Source of the DNA: Paraglaciecola arctica
GTDB lineage: Bacteria; Pseudomonadota; Gammaproteobacteria; Enterobacterales; Alteromonadaceae
Reading direction: 5' to 3'
Length of the DNA stretch: 21,792 nt
Assembly (NCBI GenBank): GCA_003232445.1
Contig: QIJM01000005.1
Span: 1 to 21,792, forward strand
Shown here piece by piece: positions 7,472 through 15,771 of this stretch (positions within the stretch are counted from its first letter, which is position 1; each line of letters opens with the position of its first letter). Under the pieces are notes generated by a model. That model did not search any database and had not been told where the DNA came from. It saw only the letters and a list, made by a program, of their open reading frames with translations. Position numbers and translations under genes: made by a program.

Positions 7472-8038
7472 ATGAATTCCATCATCAAACCTTTGAACAA
7501 CAAGCAACATATTCGTTTAGTGCTCGCCATTTTTGTGTTGTTTAGTGTGATTGAAGTAATTAATTTGTTCACCGGACGTATGCTCAGTCAATTAGGCACT
7601 ATTCCTCGTTACGTGCCCGGACTTAAAGGCATTATCCTGGGGCCTTTTGTGCATGGCAGCTTGCAGCATTATTTCTCGAATATCATACCGCTGTGCATAT
7701 TCAGTTATTTGCTGCTGCAATATGGCTTAAAACGCTATTTGCAAGTGACATTATGGATCATGCTTATTACTGGTTTATTGGTTTGGTTATTTGCCAGACC
7801 TGCGACACATATAGGCGTAAGTGGGGTGATTTACGGCTATTTTGGTTATTTGGTTTTGGCCGGCTTTTTAAGTGGCAAATTTAAACTCATCATTATTTCA
7901 GTGTTAGTAGCATTTTTTTACGGTGGTTTGATTTTTGGCATTTTACCTTCTAACCCTTATATCTCTTGGGAATCTCACTTATTTGGTTTCATCGCCGGAT
8001 TAGCTGCGGCAAAATTATGGGCAAAACCTTCGCTTTAA
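7472..8038 (+). CDS. rhomboid family intramembrane serine protease
   Basis: This 188-residue polytopic protein has the rhomboid catalytic signature: HGSLQHYFSN (61-70) in the second transmembrane region, the nucleophile S117 in GVSG, and the partner H169 in ESHLFGF. About six transmembrane helices are present. It should cleave transmembrane substrates within the inner membrane; the substrate is unknown. The gene lies 74 bases after the ATP-grasp enzyme on the same strand. A weak promoter-like pair (TTGACA 7402-7407, TATCAG 7424-7429, 16-base gap) could allow separate expression, but read-through from the yjf-type operon is equally plausible. The ribosome site is poor. Length is short but complete for the minimal bacterial rhomboid fold. 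Confidence 0.88.
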   Translation: MNSIIKPLNNKQHIRLVLAIFVLFSVIEVINLFTGRMLSQLGTIPRYVPGLKGIILGPFVHGSLQHYFSNIIPLCIFSYLLLQYGLKRYLQVTLWIMLITGLLVWLFARPATHIGVSGVIYGYFGYLVLAGFLSGKFKLIIISVLVAFFYGGLIFGILPSNPYISWESHLFGFIAGLAAAKLWAKPSL

Positions 8039-8050
8039 ATTCCCGCTGAA

Positions 8051-8086
8051 TTCGTCATTCTGAGGTGGTGTGGGTATAATGCCCAC
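8051..8086 (+). promoter_or_regulatory. promoter with palindromic -10 region
   Basis: A perfect -10 hexamer TATAAT (8075-8080) sits inside the near-perfect palindrome GTGGGTATAATGCCCAC (8070-8086). A weak -35 match TTCGTC lies at 8051-8056 with an 18-base gap. It is well placed to start a transcript about 30 bases before the ATG at 8118, marking a new transcription unit after the rhomboid gene. Confidence 0.5.
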
Positions 8087-8117
8087 AAGCAATCATATAC
8101 ATAACAACAGGTAATCG

Positions 8118-8816
8118 ATGTCCGACACTAAACCACCCAAAAAAACAGGCCTGCTTGGTAACCTAGCCTTTAATATCATTATCCCCGTGTTGATTTTAAC
8201 CAACCTTAGCAGTGATGAATATTTGGGGCCTGCCTGGAGTATTGTGGCGGCGCTGATTTTCCCTATCGGCTTTGGCATTTGGGATCTCAAACAAACAGCC
8301 AAAATAAACCCGTTTTCAGTGCTTGGCATTGTCAGTGTTTTCTTAACGGGTGGTATAAGTTTGTTAGAACTACCCGCAGAATACATTGCGATTAAAGAAG
8401 CGACGATCCCGGCTATTATTGGTATTGCGGTTCTGATCACCCAGAGAACCAGTAAACCTTTATTAAAAGTGTTTGTGCTAAGTGAACAAATCATTAATTG
8501 GAAAAACCTCAATCAATCCTTAGAAAACTCTGGCACCAGTGGCGAATTTGAGAAAAAGATGGCGATTAGCTCTTACATTGTCGCGGCTTCTTTTTTCTTG
8601 TCTGCGGCGCTTAATTACATTTTGGCTAAGGTGATATTAGTCAGCGTTCCTGGTACGTCTGAATACACCGAAGAGTTGGGCAGAATGACGGCCTTGAGTT
8701 ACCCTGTGATTGTGATCCCAAGTATGCTGATGTTGATTGCAGCACTGTGGTACCTCTTTTCGCAGATTAAAAAGCTAACAGGTGAAGATCTAGAACACTT
8801 TTTGGCGGACGTTTAA
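8118..8816 (+). CDS. VC0807-like integral membrane protein
   Basis: The 232-residue protein resembles the uncharacterised VC0807 family: LAFNIIIPVLILTNLS, LGPAWSIVAALIFPIGFGIWDL, FSVLGIVSVFLTGGISLLELPAEYIAIKEA and PAIIGIAVLITQRT. I count about six hydrophobic segments, so it belongs in the inner membrane. Some databases loosely label such proteins transporters; I see no motif that shows transport. ATG at 8118 is preceded by an AGG at 8109-8111 and by its own promoter. It lies 29 bases before the ABC ATPase gene, so it may be co-transcribed with the exporter, but a functional link is unproven. Confidence 0.75.
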   Translation: MSDTKPPKKTGLLGNLAFNIIIPVLILTNLSSDEYLGPAWSIVAALIFPIGFGIWDLKQTAKINPFSVLGIVSVFLTGGISLLELPAEYIAIKEATIPAIIGIAVLITQRTSKPLLKVFVLSEQIINWKNLNQSLENSGTSGEFEKKMAISSYIVAASFFLSAALNYILAKVILVSVPGTSEYTEELGRMTALSYPVIVIPSMLMLIAALWYLFSQIKKLTGEDLEHFLADV

Positions 8817-8845
8817 AACCGTCATAGCGAGATAATAAGGCAGAG

Positions 8846-9547
8846 ATGATCCAAGTTAGCGGCTTAGTCAAACAAATAACTGATGGCCATTCGAACAAAA
8901 GTATCTTAGATAAACTCGATTTTCATCTTGTGGCCAAACAATCTGTAGCCATCAGTGGAGATTCAGGCTCAGGTAAGTCAACCTTGCTAAATATTCTCGC
9001 TGCTTTAGATAACGCTGATAAGGGTGTAGTTCAAGTAGCGGGCATGACACTCAACACTATGAGTGAAATTCAAGCTGATCAGTTTCGTAAAAAACACTTA
9101 GGCATAGTATTCCAACAATTTAATTTAATTGATTGCTTATCCGTGTGGGACAACGTTACCTTTCCAGCCAGACTTAATGGTTTGCCAATCGGCACATACC
9201 ACAATGATTTATTAGATCAGTTAGGGTTAAACGCACATAAAAACAAACTGCCGGTTAATTTGTCAGGTGGAGAGCAACAAAGGGTGGCCATTGCCCGCGC
9301 CTTATCTCATCAACCCAGCTTAGTATTAGCCGATGAACCTACTGGAAACTTAGACGATAACAATAGCCAAGGTGTTAGTGAGTTATTGTTTGGATTATGC
9401 AAGAAACTTGGCCTAACGTTAGTTGTTGTAACGCATAGCCCGAAGGTAGCTGCTTTTGCAGATAGCCGATTGCTGTTACAACAAGGACGCCTGCATACTC
9501 TGCCAAATCAGCCCCCAAATCAGATCTCAAACTTTGTATCAGCCTAA
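8846..9547 (+). CDS. ABC transporter ATP-binding protein (YbbA/LolD type)
   Basis: The 233-residue ATPase has every expected motif intact: Walker A GDSGSGKST (38-46), Q-loop VFQQFNL (88-94), signature LSGGEQQRVAIARAL (139-153), Walker B LVLADEP (159-165) and the switch His197. This subclass (LolD, MacB ATPase domain, YbbA) pairs with FtsX-like permeases and works by mechanotransmission at the inner membrane, moving or extracting periplasmic or membrane substrates rather than importing. The permease gene starts two bases after its stop. The C-terminal ~20 residues are an unstructured proline/asparagine tail. The combination with a single large duplicated permease points to YbbA of a YbbAP-type system. 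Confidence 0.93.
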   Translation: MIQVSGLVKQITDGHSNKSILDKLDFHLVAKQSVAISGDSGSGKSTLLNILAALDNADKGVVQVAGMTLNTMSEIQADQFRKKHLGIVFQQFNLIDCLSVWDNVTFPARLNGLPIGTYHNDLLDQLGLNAHKNKLPVNLSGGEQQRVAIARALSHQPSLVLADEPTGNLDDNNSQGVSELLFGLCKKLGLTLVVVTHSPKVAAFADSRLLLQQGRLHTLPNQPPNQISNFVSA

Positions 9548-9549
9548 CC

Positions 9550-12057
9550 ATGGCACCTTTACTAAAACTTATTTGGGCAAGCTACCAACACAATATTTTA
9601 CGCCTGGCACTGGTATTAATTGCGTTAGTCACCGCTTGTGCTGGCCTCAGTGCAGTTTTGGTGATCAATAGCGCCGCAAAAAATAGTTATGCGTCTGCTA
9701 GTCAGCCATTTTTACAACAAGTCGAACAACGCATACTTGCTCGAAGTGGTCACTCCTTAAATAAGCAGGATTTTACATCACTTCGTCGTTTGGGCTTCAC
9801 CCAACTTATCCCAATATTACGTAGCTCGCAGAATATTGTTCATCCCATAACAGGTAAACTCCAACGAATATCGTTACTGGGAATAGATACATTTTCGGTT
9901 ATCAGTTATTCAGCCAGTAACACATTAGACGTTGAGCAAAATAGTTCCGCAACTTCAACAGAAGAACTGGGTCAATTATGGCGACCTCCTTTTGCTAGTG
10001 TGATCCACCCAGATTTTGCGACCGAGTTAAACCTCATTAGTGGACAAACTTTATCTCTTGAAAATAACCAGTTATTACCGTCGATAGCGGTGACTGCTAT
10101 CGACGGTTTAGGACGAGAGATCGTCATGGACATCGGGCAATTACAGCAAGTATTAGGCACTCAAAAGATTAGCGAACTGTTGGTAGTGGGTGAGAAAAAT
10201 GATGAGAGCACTAATGCACTAAGAGCCGCATTGCCAGAACACCTTCGTATTGAAAACATTAATACTGGCGAGCACGCGCAGCAGCTTACCGGCAGTTTTC
10301 ATCTTAACTTGTTAGCTATGGCATGTTTGATGTTTGTGGTTTGTATGTTCGTCGTTATGAACGCCCTACATTTATTGATCATGAAACGCTGGCAAAATTT
10401 ACGGATCACTCGGCAATTAGGTGTATCAAGAAAACAAATTTATTGGGCGCAAGGTGCTGAATTAGTGTTAATCAGCTTACTTTGCGCGCCACTCGGTGCC
10501 ATCGCTGGGGTCTTTTTAGCCCAGTTAGCCTCACCGCTGGTATCACTCACACTGCAAAGCCTATTTGATGTGCGAATTGGTTACACACAAGTAGCCTATG
10601 TGACGTTAATGACACAGTGTTTTGCTGCCTGTATTTTGGGCGCATTTGCGGCGGCCATTTTACCTATGTGGCAGCTGAATACTAGGTTGGCTTTACGCAA
10701 CTTAAGCGTCGCTATGAACACAAGTCATATGCCATGGTTGTATGCCAGCATCGTATTAGGCTTCTTAGCGGTGGGGCTAGGCTATTACTCTACAGGCATG
10801 TTGATGAGTTTTAGCGCCATCGCAATGAGTATTCTTGCCGGTTGTAGTCTGCTTATTTATACCGTACCAAAGAGCCTAAAGATGTTATTTCACTGTTTGC
10901 CAGAACAATGGGTATTATTTCGCTGGTTGGCTGCGGACGGTGTGCGTTTATCGCAAAAGAGTAAAATTGCCTGCTGTGCTTTTTTTATTGCGCTAACCAG
11001 TAATATCGGTATGAATCTGATGGTTGATAGTTTTCGTCAAGCCACACATCAATGGTTAAGTCAGCGTTTAGTGGCCGATCAATATGTTTCAACTCAATCA
11101 CCAAAGGTGTTTACCCAATGGTTAGCCACTCAAGACATAGACGTGGATGTGATTGAGCGCAAAGGCCTTGATGCAGTTTTGCTTAATAAGCCAGTGAGTC
11201 AACCCCAAAGTCGAACAAACATAGAGCTTAGATCGTACCCCAGCAGTAACGTGTATCAAGAAGCGATATTATTTGCTGCTCAGCAAGCAAATGCTTGGCA
11301 AATATTCACTGCAGGCCAAGGAGTGTTAGTTAATCAGCAGTTGGCTTTGCGTCATGGATTAACACTGGGAGAAGAGTTGAGTTTTCAAGCGGAGTCAGGC
11401 CAGCCTGAAACTAAACAGATAGTGGGTATCTATTATGATTACGGTAATCAAAGCGCCCAAGCCCTGTTAGCTTTAGACCATTTCGCCAAATATAAAGCCG
11501 ACACCACGCTATTTGCTCTGCACTTTGCATCCAAGCAACAACAAAGTCTATTTGTCAATCAACTGGCATCTGCCTCAATATCAAATCAAGTCAGATCGAT
11601 ACAAACGCGCGAATTATTGGCTTTGTCGATGCAAACTTTTGAGCGTACATTTGTGATTACAGATGGGTTAAACATTGTCACTTTATTAGTTGCGGCACTG
11701 TCTTTAGCCACTTCAGTGCTGATGATTGACATGGATAATCGACCTCAAAGGGCATTGTTAAGAAGCATGGGCGTGGGTAATTATCAAATTACTGGTTTAT
11801 CACTTATACAATACACCCTGTTGAGTTTACTGGCTTGTTTAGTCGCCTTGCCTTTTGGCATTGGTTTAACTTGGCTGTTGATCAACTTGATTAATGTGCA
11901 AGCATTTAGTTGGAGTTATCCCATACTGATTACACCTTCTAAACTTTTTTCGGCAGCTGTGATGAGTGTCCTGTTGATTGTGATAGTAGTCGCGCTTCCT
12001 CTATACAGATTGAGTCGTCGCAAATTAATTGAGGATATAAAGTGTTTGAGTTTCTAG
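9550..12057 (+). CDS. FtsX-like ABC permease, YbbP type
   Basis: The 835-residue permease has an N-terminal transmembrane helix (about 18-40), a periplasmic domain (about 45-250), three helices with a RQLGVSRKQIYWAQGAELVLISLL coupling-like region near 285-310, a middle membrane block, a second periplasmic domain (about 490-690), and three final helices with the matching LLRSMGVGNYQITGLSL segment. This duplicated FtsX module is the YbbP/DUF214 architecture, where one polypeptide replaces two half-permeases. No ribosome site precedes the ATG at 9550, so translation is probably coupled to the ATPase ending two bases earlier. It overlaps the lipocalin gene by 16 bases. A perfect 12-bp inverted repeat lies in the coding sequence at 10077-10107. 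Substrate is unknown. Confidence 0.88.
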   Translation: MAPLLKLIWASYQHNILRLALVLIALVTACAGLSAVLVINSAAKNSYASASQPFLQQVEQRILARSGHSLNKQDFTSLRRLGFTQLIPILRSSQNIVHPITGKLQRISLLGIDTFSVISYSASNTLDVEQNSSATSTEELGQLWRPPFASVIHPDFATELNLISGQTLSLENNQLLPSIAVTAIDGLGREIVMDIGQLQQVLGTQKISELLVVGEKNDESTNALRAALPEHLRIENINTGEHAQQLTGSFHLNLLAMACLMFVVCMFVVMNALHLLIMKRWQNLRITRQLGVSRKQIYWAQGAELVLISLLCAPLGAIAGVFLAQLASPLVSLTLQSLFDVRIGYTQVAYVTLMTQCFAACILGAFAAAILPMWQLNTRLALRNLSVAMNTSHMPWLYASIVLGFLAVGLGYYSTGMLMSFSAIAMSILAGCSLLIYTVPKSLKMLFHCLPEQWVLFRWLAADGVRLSQKSKIACCAFFIALTSNIGMNLMVDSFRQATHQWLSQRLVADQYVSTQSPKVFTQWLATQDIDVDVIERKGLDAVLLNKPVSQPQSRTNIELRSYPSSNVYQEAILFAAQQANAWQIFTAGQGVLVNQQLALRHGLTLGEELSFQAESGQPETKQIVGIYYDYGNQSAQALLALDHFAKYKADTTLFALHFASKQQQSLFVNQLASASISNQVRSIQTRELLALSMQTFERTFVITDGLNIVTLLVAALSLATSVLMIDMDNRPQRALLRSMGVGNYQITGLSLIQYTLLSLLACLVALPFGIGLTWLLINLINVQAFSWSYPILITPSKLFSAAVMSVLLIVIVVALPLYRLSRRKLIEDIKCLSF
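10077..10107. repeat. perfect 12-bp inverted repeat inside the permease gene
   Basis: ACCGTCGATAGC (10077-10088) and its exact reverse complement GCTATCGACGGT (10096-10107) flank the seven-base loop GGTGACT. The hairpin is contained in codons for residues 176-186 of the permease (LPSIAVTAIDG). There is no T-run after it, so it is not an ordinary terminator. Confidence 0.9.
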
Positions 12058-13202
12058 CCAAATATCTACTGTTGCTAATATTGGCAACAAGTGTCGCAGC
12101 TTGCTCTAAATATTCTGATTCTGATGTAAGTGCTGATGACGATGAAACACCAGAAAGTGAGGCGATGTTTTCTGGCTTGAGTCGTTATTCGGTAGAGCAG
12201 CAAGCACCGCAAAATAGTGATGATACAAACACACCTAACAAAACCTTCGCTAACGTGATCCCAGGATACAACATTACTTTTCCATTTGATCATGGCAGTC
12301 ACCCGGAGTTTGCGGTGGAATGGTGGTATATCACCGCCAATCTAACCGACGAACAGGACAACCCCTATGCATTGCAGTGGACACTGTTTCGTTTTGTCAG
12401 TAACACTCAAAGCACGCCATGGGCGAATGCTCAGCAATATATGGGGCATGTGGGTTTAAGAGACGGCAAACAGGCTTGGTTTGAAGAACGTTTTGCCCGC
12501 GGTGGCGTGGGTAATGCGGGCATATCCACTGCCCCATTTAATGCATTTATTGATAATTGGCAATGGCTTGCGCAGTCATCCAATATGTTTCCGTCGACCC
12601 TTGAATTTACTATCAATACACAGGTTAAGGTTAGCTTGGACTTTACAACAGACAAGCCTTTTGTAAAACATGGAAAGCAAGGTTTTAGTCGTAAGCTGAG
12701 AAACTCAGAGCAAGCGTCATATTATTATAGTCAGCCACATATTCAAGTCTCTGGACAGCTTGAACTGCCTACTGGAAAAGTTCAAGTATCAGGTAATGCT
12801 TGGTTTGATCATGAATGGACCTCTCAATACCTGAGTCCACTAGCACAAGGCTGGGATTGGTTTTCTATTCACTTTGACGACGGGGCTAAGTTGATGTTGT
12901 TTAATATGCGTCACGAGCAAGCAGTGGACTACTGGTCAGGCACTTTTGTTACAACAAATGGGGAAGTTGTGCATTTGACTGAGCAATATATTCAAGGAAA
13001 AGTGAGCAAGTGGGATAAGGTAGAAGGGCGTTTATTGCCCTTATATTGGTCGATTCAACTGCCCAAGCAACAAATCGATATACAGATTGCCCCCATGCAA
13101 ACTGAACAATGGAATCCGGGGATATTTTCATACTACGAAGGAGGAACTATAATTTCAGGCTCCCATTCGGGAGTAGGTTTTATTGAGTTAACCGGATATT
13201 AG
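12042..13202 (+). CDS. AttH/CrtC-like lipocalin-domain lipoprotein
   Basis: The 386-residue product starts with a short signal and a lipobox V18-A-A-C21, followed by an acidic, low-complexity linker (DSDVSADDDETPESE) and then the AttH/CrtC-like double lipocalin fold. Hallmarks are VEWWYITANL, YMGHVGLRDG, WFDHEWTSQYL and GWDWFSIHFDDGAKLMLF. In the related carotenoid 1,2-hydratase these motifs form the active-site face, but carotenoid chemistry should not be assumed here. The start is a GTG at 12042 with GAGG (12031-12034) before it; it overlaps the permease end by 16 bases, showing translational coupling. As a lipidated partner of a YbbAP-like exporter it may bind a hydrophobic substrate handed over by the transporter, which is inference. 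Confidence 0.88.
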   Translation: MFEFLAKYLLLLILATSVAACSKYSDSDVSADDDETPESEAMFSGLSRYSVEQQAPQNSDDTNTPNKTFANVIPGYNITFPFDHGSHPEFAVEWWYITANLTDEQDNPYALQWTLFRFVSNTQSTPWANAQQYMGHVGLRDGKQAWFEERFARGGVGNAGISTAPFNAFIDNWQWLAQSSNMFPSTLEFTINTQVKVSLDFTTDKPFVKHGKQGFSRKLRNSEQASYYYSQPHIQVSGQLELPTGKVQVSGNAWFDHEWTSQYLSPLAQGWDWFSIHFDDGAKLMLFNMRHEQAVDYWSGTFVTTNGEVVHLTEQYIQGKVSKWDKVEGRLLPLYWSIQLPKQQIDIQIAPMQTEQWNPGIFSYYEGGTIISGSHSGVGFIELTGY

Positions 13203-13234
13203 CCAGCACTTTTTCGATAAGTGCCAGCAAAGAG

Positions 13235-14530
13235 TTACTTTTTGCTATTTAACAATTCAAACATAGTTTGGGCAATTCGAGTATTGTCCAAATGACCTCG
13301 AAAGCGTTCACTGCCCAATCCTTTGGCAAATATTTGTACGTCAACCCCCGTATGTCCAGAGGTTGTCCAGCCAGTATTTGTGCGGTTATCCAAAATTTTA
13401 AAAATGGCATTCTTAAAGGGTCTAGATTTGTCAGATTCAATCGCACTTATGCTGGCTATTTCTTCTTTGCTCAGTTCAAATCCCAATAAATCAGTTGCCA
13501 GAGCACCTCTGTTTTTAGCTGTAATTAATTGTTTACCGATCTCATCTGGTGACGCCTTTAGGTTTTTCAGCCACTTAGGGCTCCAACTGTAATTGCCATT
13601 GGCGCCGATACTTAGACCGCCGGTGCTGTGATCGGCAGTGGCCACCATAAGCGTGTCAGGGTTTTTTACAAGGTATTGCTCTAGCCATTCTAGGGTTACC
13701 GCAAGATCATGCATTTCAGCCATTGCAGAGCCTATATCATTACTATGCCCAGCCCAATCGACTAGGCTGGCTTCAATAAGTAAGAAGTATCCTTGGTCAT
13801 TTTCTAATTGACGGATCGCAGCTTTTGTTAATGTTGGAAGACGCATTTGGTTGGCACTGTCTAAAGCCCAAGGCATACCTGAATCTGCAAATAAACCTAG
13901 CAAAGGCGTACCCGCAGTCACAGTATCCAGCTGAGTTAATTCATCGACATATTGATAACCCGCGGCCTTAAATTCTTCAACCAAATTGCGGTCTTCGCGA
14001 ATAAAATATTTCCAGCCTCCACCTAGCATTACATCCAAAATAAACTGTCCGTTAGTTTTCTCGTCAAAATAACTGTCGGCTATTTGATCATAATTGTGAC
14101 GGCTCTCATTATGTGCACCAAAGCTTGCAGGCGTCGCGTGATTAATCTGTGAAGTCACAGCTACACCCGTTTTACGCCCCTGTATTTTGGCCAGTTCTAA
14201 TATAGTCTGAACAGGTTTCTTGTTGGTATCTACGCCAATCGCACCGTTATAGGTTTTCACACCGGCTGATAAAGCTGTAGCACTAGCAGCTGAATCAGTA
14301 ACATAACCTGTGTCTATATCAGGATGCGTACTGGTCATACCTACTAATAACCTATCAAACACTGTCTGTTCGACTTCAGGCGTACTCGGATCGTCTGCGT
14401 ACATGCGATATGCAGTGGTATAGGCTGGGCCCATACCGTCACCTACAATCATAATAATATTTTTAGGCGTATTAGTAGCTAATGCAGAATGACATAGTAC
14501 AGCGAGTAAAAGAGCCGCAGGTTGCTTCAT
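13235..14530 (-). CDS. phoA: secreted alkaline phosphatase (PhoA superfamily, Vibrio-like His/Trp type)
   Basis: The 431-residue enzyme hydrolyses phosphate monoesters in the periplasm or outside the cell. A signal peptide (MKQPAALLLAVLCHSALA, cleavage after A18) is followed by metal-ligand D31 in GDGMG, the nucleophile S80 in VTDSAASAT, H131 and R144 in the substrate region, E253, D258 and H262 in EASLVDWAGHS, D300-H301 in TADHSTGG, and H393 in SGHTG. In E. coli PhoA the positions of H131 and W259 are Asp153 and Lys328; the His/Trp pair is known from cold-active marine Vibrio enzymes. The frame extends 12 codons upstream, but the ATG at 14528-14530 has GGAG before it and begins the signal peptide. 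It converges on the lipocalin gene with 32 bases between them. A Pho-box-like site upstream suggests phosphate control. Confidence 0.95.
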   Translation of the reverse strand: MKQPAALLLAVLCHSALATNTPKNIIMIVGDGMGPAYTTAYRMYADDPSTPEVEQTVFDRLLVGMTSTHPDIDTGYVTDSAASATALSAGVKTYNGAIGVDTNKKPVQTILELAKIQGRKTGVAVTSQINHATPASFGAHNESRHNYDQIADSYFDEKTNGQFILDVMLGGGWKYFIREDRNLVEEFKAAGYQYVDELTQLDTVTAGTPLLGLFADSGMPWALDSANQMRLPTLTKAAIRQLENDQGYFLLIEASLVDWAGHSNDIGSAMAEMHDLAVTLEWLEQYLVKNPDTLMVATADHSTGGLSIGANGNYSWSPKWLKNLKASPDEIGKQLITAKNRGALATDLLGFELSKEEIASISAIESDKSRPFKNAIFKILDNRTNTGWTTSGHTGVDVQIFAKGLGSERFRGHLDNTRIAQTMFELLNSKK

Positions 14531-14611
14531 TTGGTCTCCAATAATGAAAAAGTGAATAAAAAACAACGGTAAATTATACGCTAGGTATTAAGTAATGTTT
14601 AGCTTAAGTCC

Positions 14612-14645
14612 ATTATAAATGACTTAGATGAACAAAAAGTGACGG
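14612..14645 (-). promoter_or_regulatory. Pho-box-like site and -10 element of the alkaline phosphatase gene
   Basis: Reading the - strand, CCGTCAC-TTTT-TGTTCAT (14645 to 14628) resembles a Pho box (two heptamers like CTGTCAT, four-base spacer; five and four of seven matches). Exactly ten bases later comes a perfect TATAAT (14617-14612), the usual arrangement in PhoB-activated promoters, which lack a good -35. The second heptamer is weak, so confidence is moderate. A second TATAAT occurs at 14578-14573 without a recognisable -35. Confidence 0.45.
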
Positions 14646-14667
14646 CATGAGGTTTTTTTGATAAATA

Positions 14668-15621
14668 TCAACTTCCAGCGTCGAGTATCTCACGCATTCT
14701 CTGTTGTACAACGTCTACCAGTAAGTCTGGTTGGAACTTAGAAATAAAGCGGTCACAGCCGACTTTTTCTACCATTGCCTCATTGAAGCTACCACTTAAT
14801 GATGTATTAAGTGCGATGAAAAGATGACTCATACGCGGATCTTGCCTCACTTCTGTAGTCAATCGATAACCATCCATTTCAGGCATCTCTGCGTCAGTGA
14901 ACATCATCAAAATTTCGTCAGTGACAGTTTTACCTTCATCTGCCCAACTCTTCAAAAGGGTCAGCGCTTTTAAGCCATCTGTTTCTTCGAGAATTTCAAG
15001 ACCCAGTTGGCTAAGTGTTTCCCTTATTTGCCAGCGCGCGGTGGCCGAATCATCTACCACTAGTATTTTTTTGCCCTTAAGGTGAGCTGCAACCTCTGCG
15101 TCTAAGACATCTTCAGAGATGGTGGTGTCATATTCGACAATTTCGGATAACACTTTTTCTACATCAATGATCTCAACCAATTCATTTTTACCATCAACTT
15201 CAACCTGGGTGATGGCAGTTAAATAGTTATTTTTACCTGCAGCGCTAGGAGGAGGTTGAATATCGCTCCATGATGTATTGATAATACGCATCACACTGCC
15301 AATCAAGAACCCCTGCACACTGCGGTTATACTCGGTAATGATCACATTTCCTGCTTCGTATTCTTCTTCATTAGTGGTAATTTTAATCGCAGCACGAAGA
15401 TCAATAACTGGAATAGAAGCGCCTCTGTAGTTAGTCACACCCTTTAGATTTTGGTGAGAGCCGGGCACTTGATTCATTAAAGGTACAGTAATGACTTCTC
15501 TAATTTTAAATACATTCAGAGCAAATGTGTGCCGTGAGCCCAATTTAAACATAAGTAACTCTAGTCTGTTTTCACCGACAAGTTTGGTACGCTGATCAAT
15601 TGAAGACATTAACTCCGACAT
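14668..15621 (-). CDS. cheV: chemotaxis coupling protein CheV (CheW-REC)
   Basis: The 317-residue protein joins a CheW-like coupling domain (about 15-165, with FALNVFKIREVI and NYRGASIPVIDLR) to a response-regulator receiver domain (about 184-315). The receiver shows the acidic pair D190-D191, phosphoacceptor D243 in FTDAEMPEMDG, T273 and K295, so it should be phosphorylatable by CheA. CheV couples receptors to CheA and is thought to help adaptation. ATG at 15619-15621 is preceded only by a weak GAGAG site. No other chemotaxis gene is present in the window, which is common since cheV is often an orphan. It is transcribed away from aceA, sharing the 259-base region between them. Confidence 0.95.
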   Translation of the reverse strand: MSELMSSIDQRTKLVGENRLELLMFKLGSRHTFALNVFKIREVITVPLMNQVPGSHQNLKGVTNYRGASIPVIDLRAAIKITTNEEEYEAGNVIITEYNRSVQGFLIGSVMRIINTSWSDIQPPPSAAGKNNYLTAITQVEVDGKNELVEIIDVEKVLSEIVEYDTTISEDVLDAEVAAHLKGKKILVVDDSATARWQIRETLSQLGLEILEETDGLKALTLLKSWADEGKTVTDEILMMFTDAEMPEMDGYRLTTEVRQDPRMSHLFIALNTSLSGSFNEAMVEKVGCDRFISKFQPDLLVDVVQQRMREILDAGS

Positions 15622-15733
15622 AAACGCTCTCTGGTTGATTTATTTACAATAAAAAACAGGTAATAATACACCTGTAAACACTATTAATAATAGACACTTC
15701 AAAACACAATTACCTAATAAACACATTTATTAC

Positions 15734-15754
15734 TTCACACAACATTCACACAAC
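15734..15754. repeat. exact 10-bp direct repeat with 11-bp period upstream of isocitrate lyase
   Basis: TTCACACAAC occurs at 15734-15743 and again at 15745-15754, with one base between, so the copies lie on the same face of the helix. The pair is about 45 bases upstream of the likely aceA -10 and also upstream of the divergent cheV gene. It looks like a tandem binding site for a regulator, which I cannot name. Confidence 0.6.
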
Positions 15755-15771
15755 TTATGATGAAGATATTT

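Noticed and set aside
13206..13224. Hairpin GCACTT / AAGTGC between the lipocalin and alkaline phosphatase genes
   Set aside because: Six base pairs with a seven-base loop and no T-run on either strand; too weak to call a terminator.
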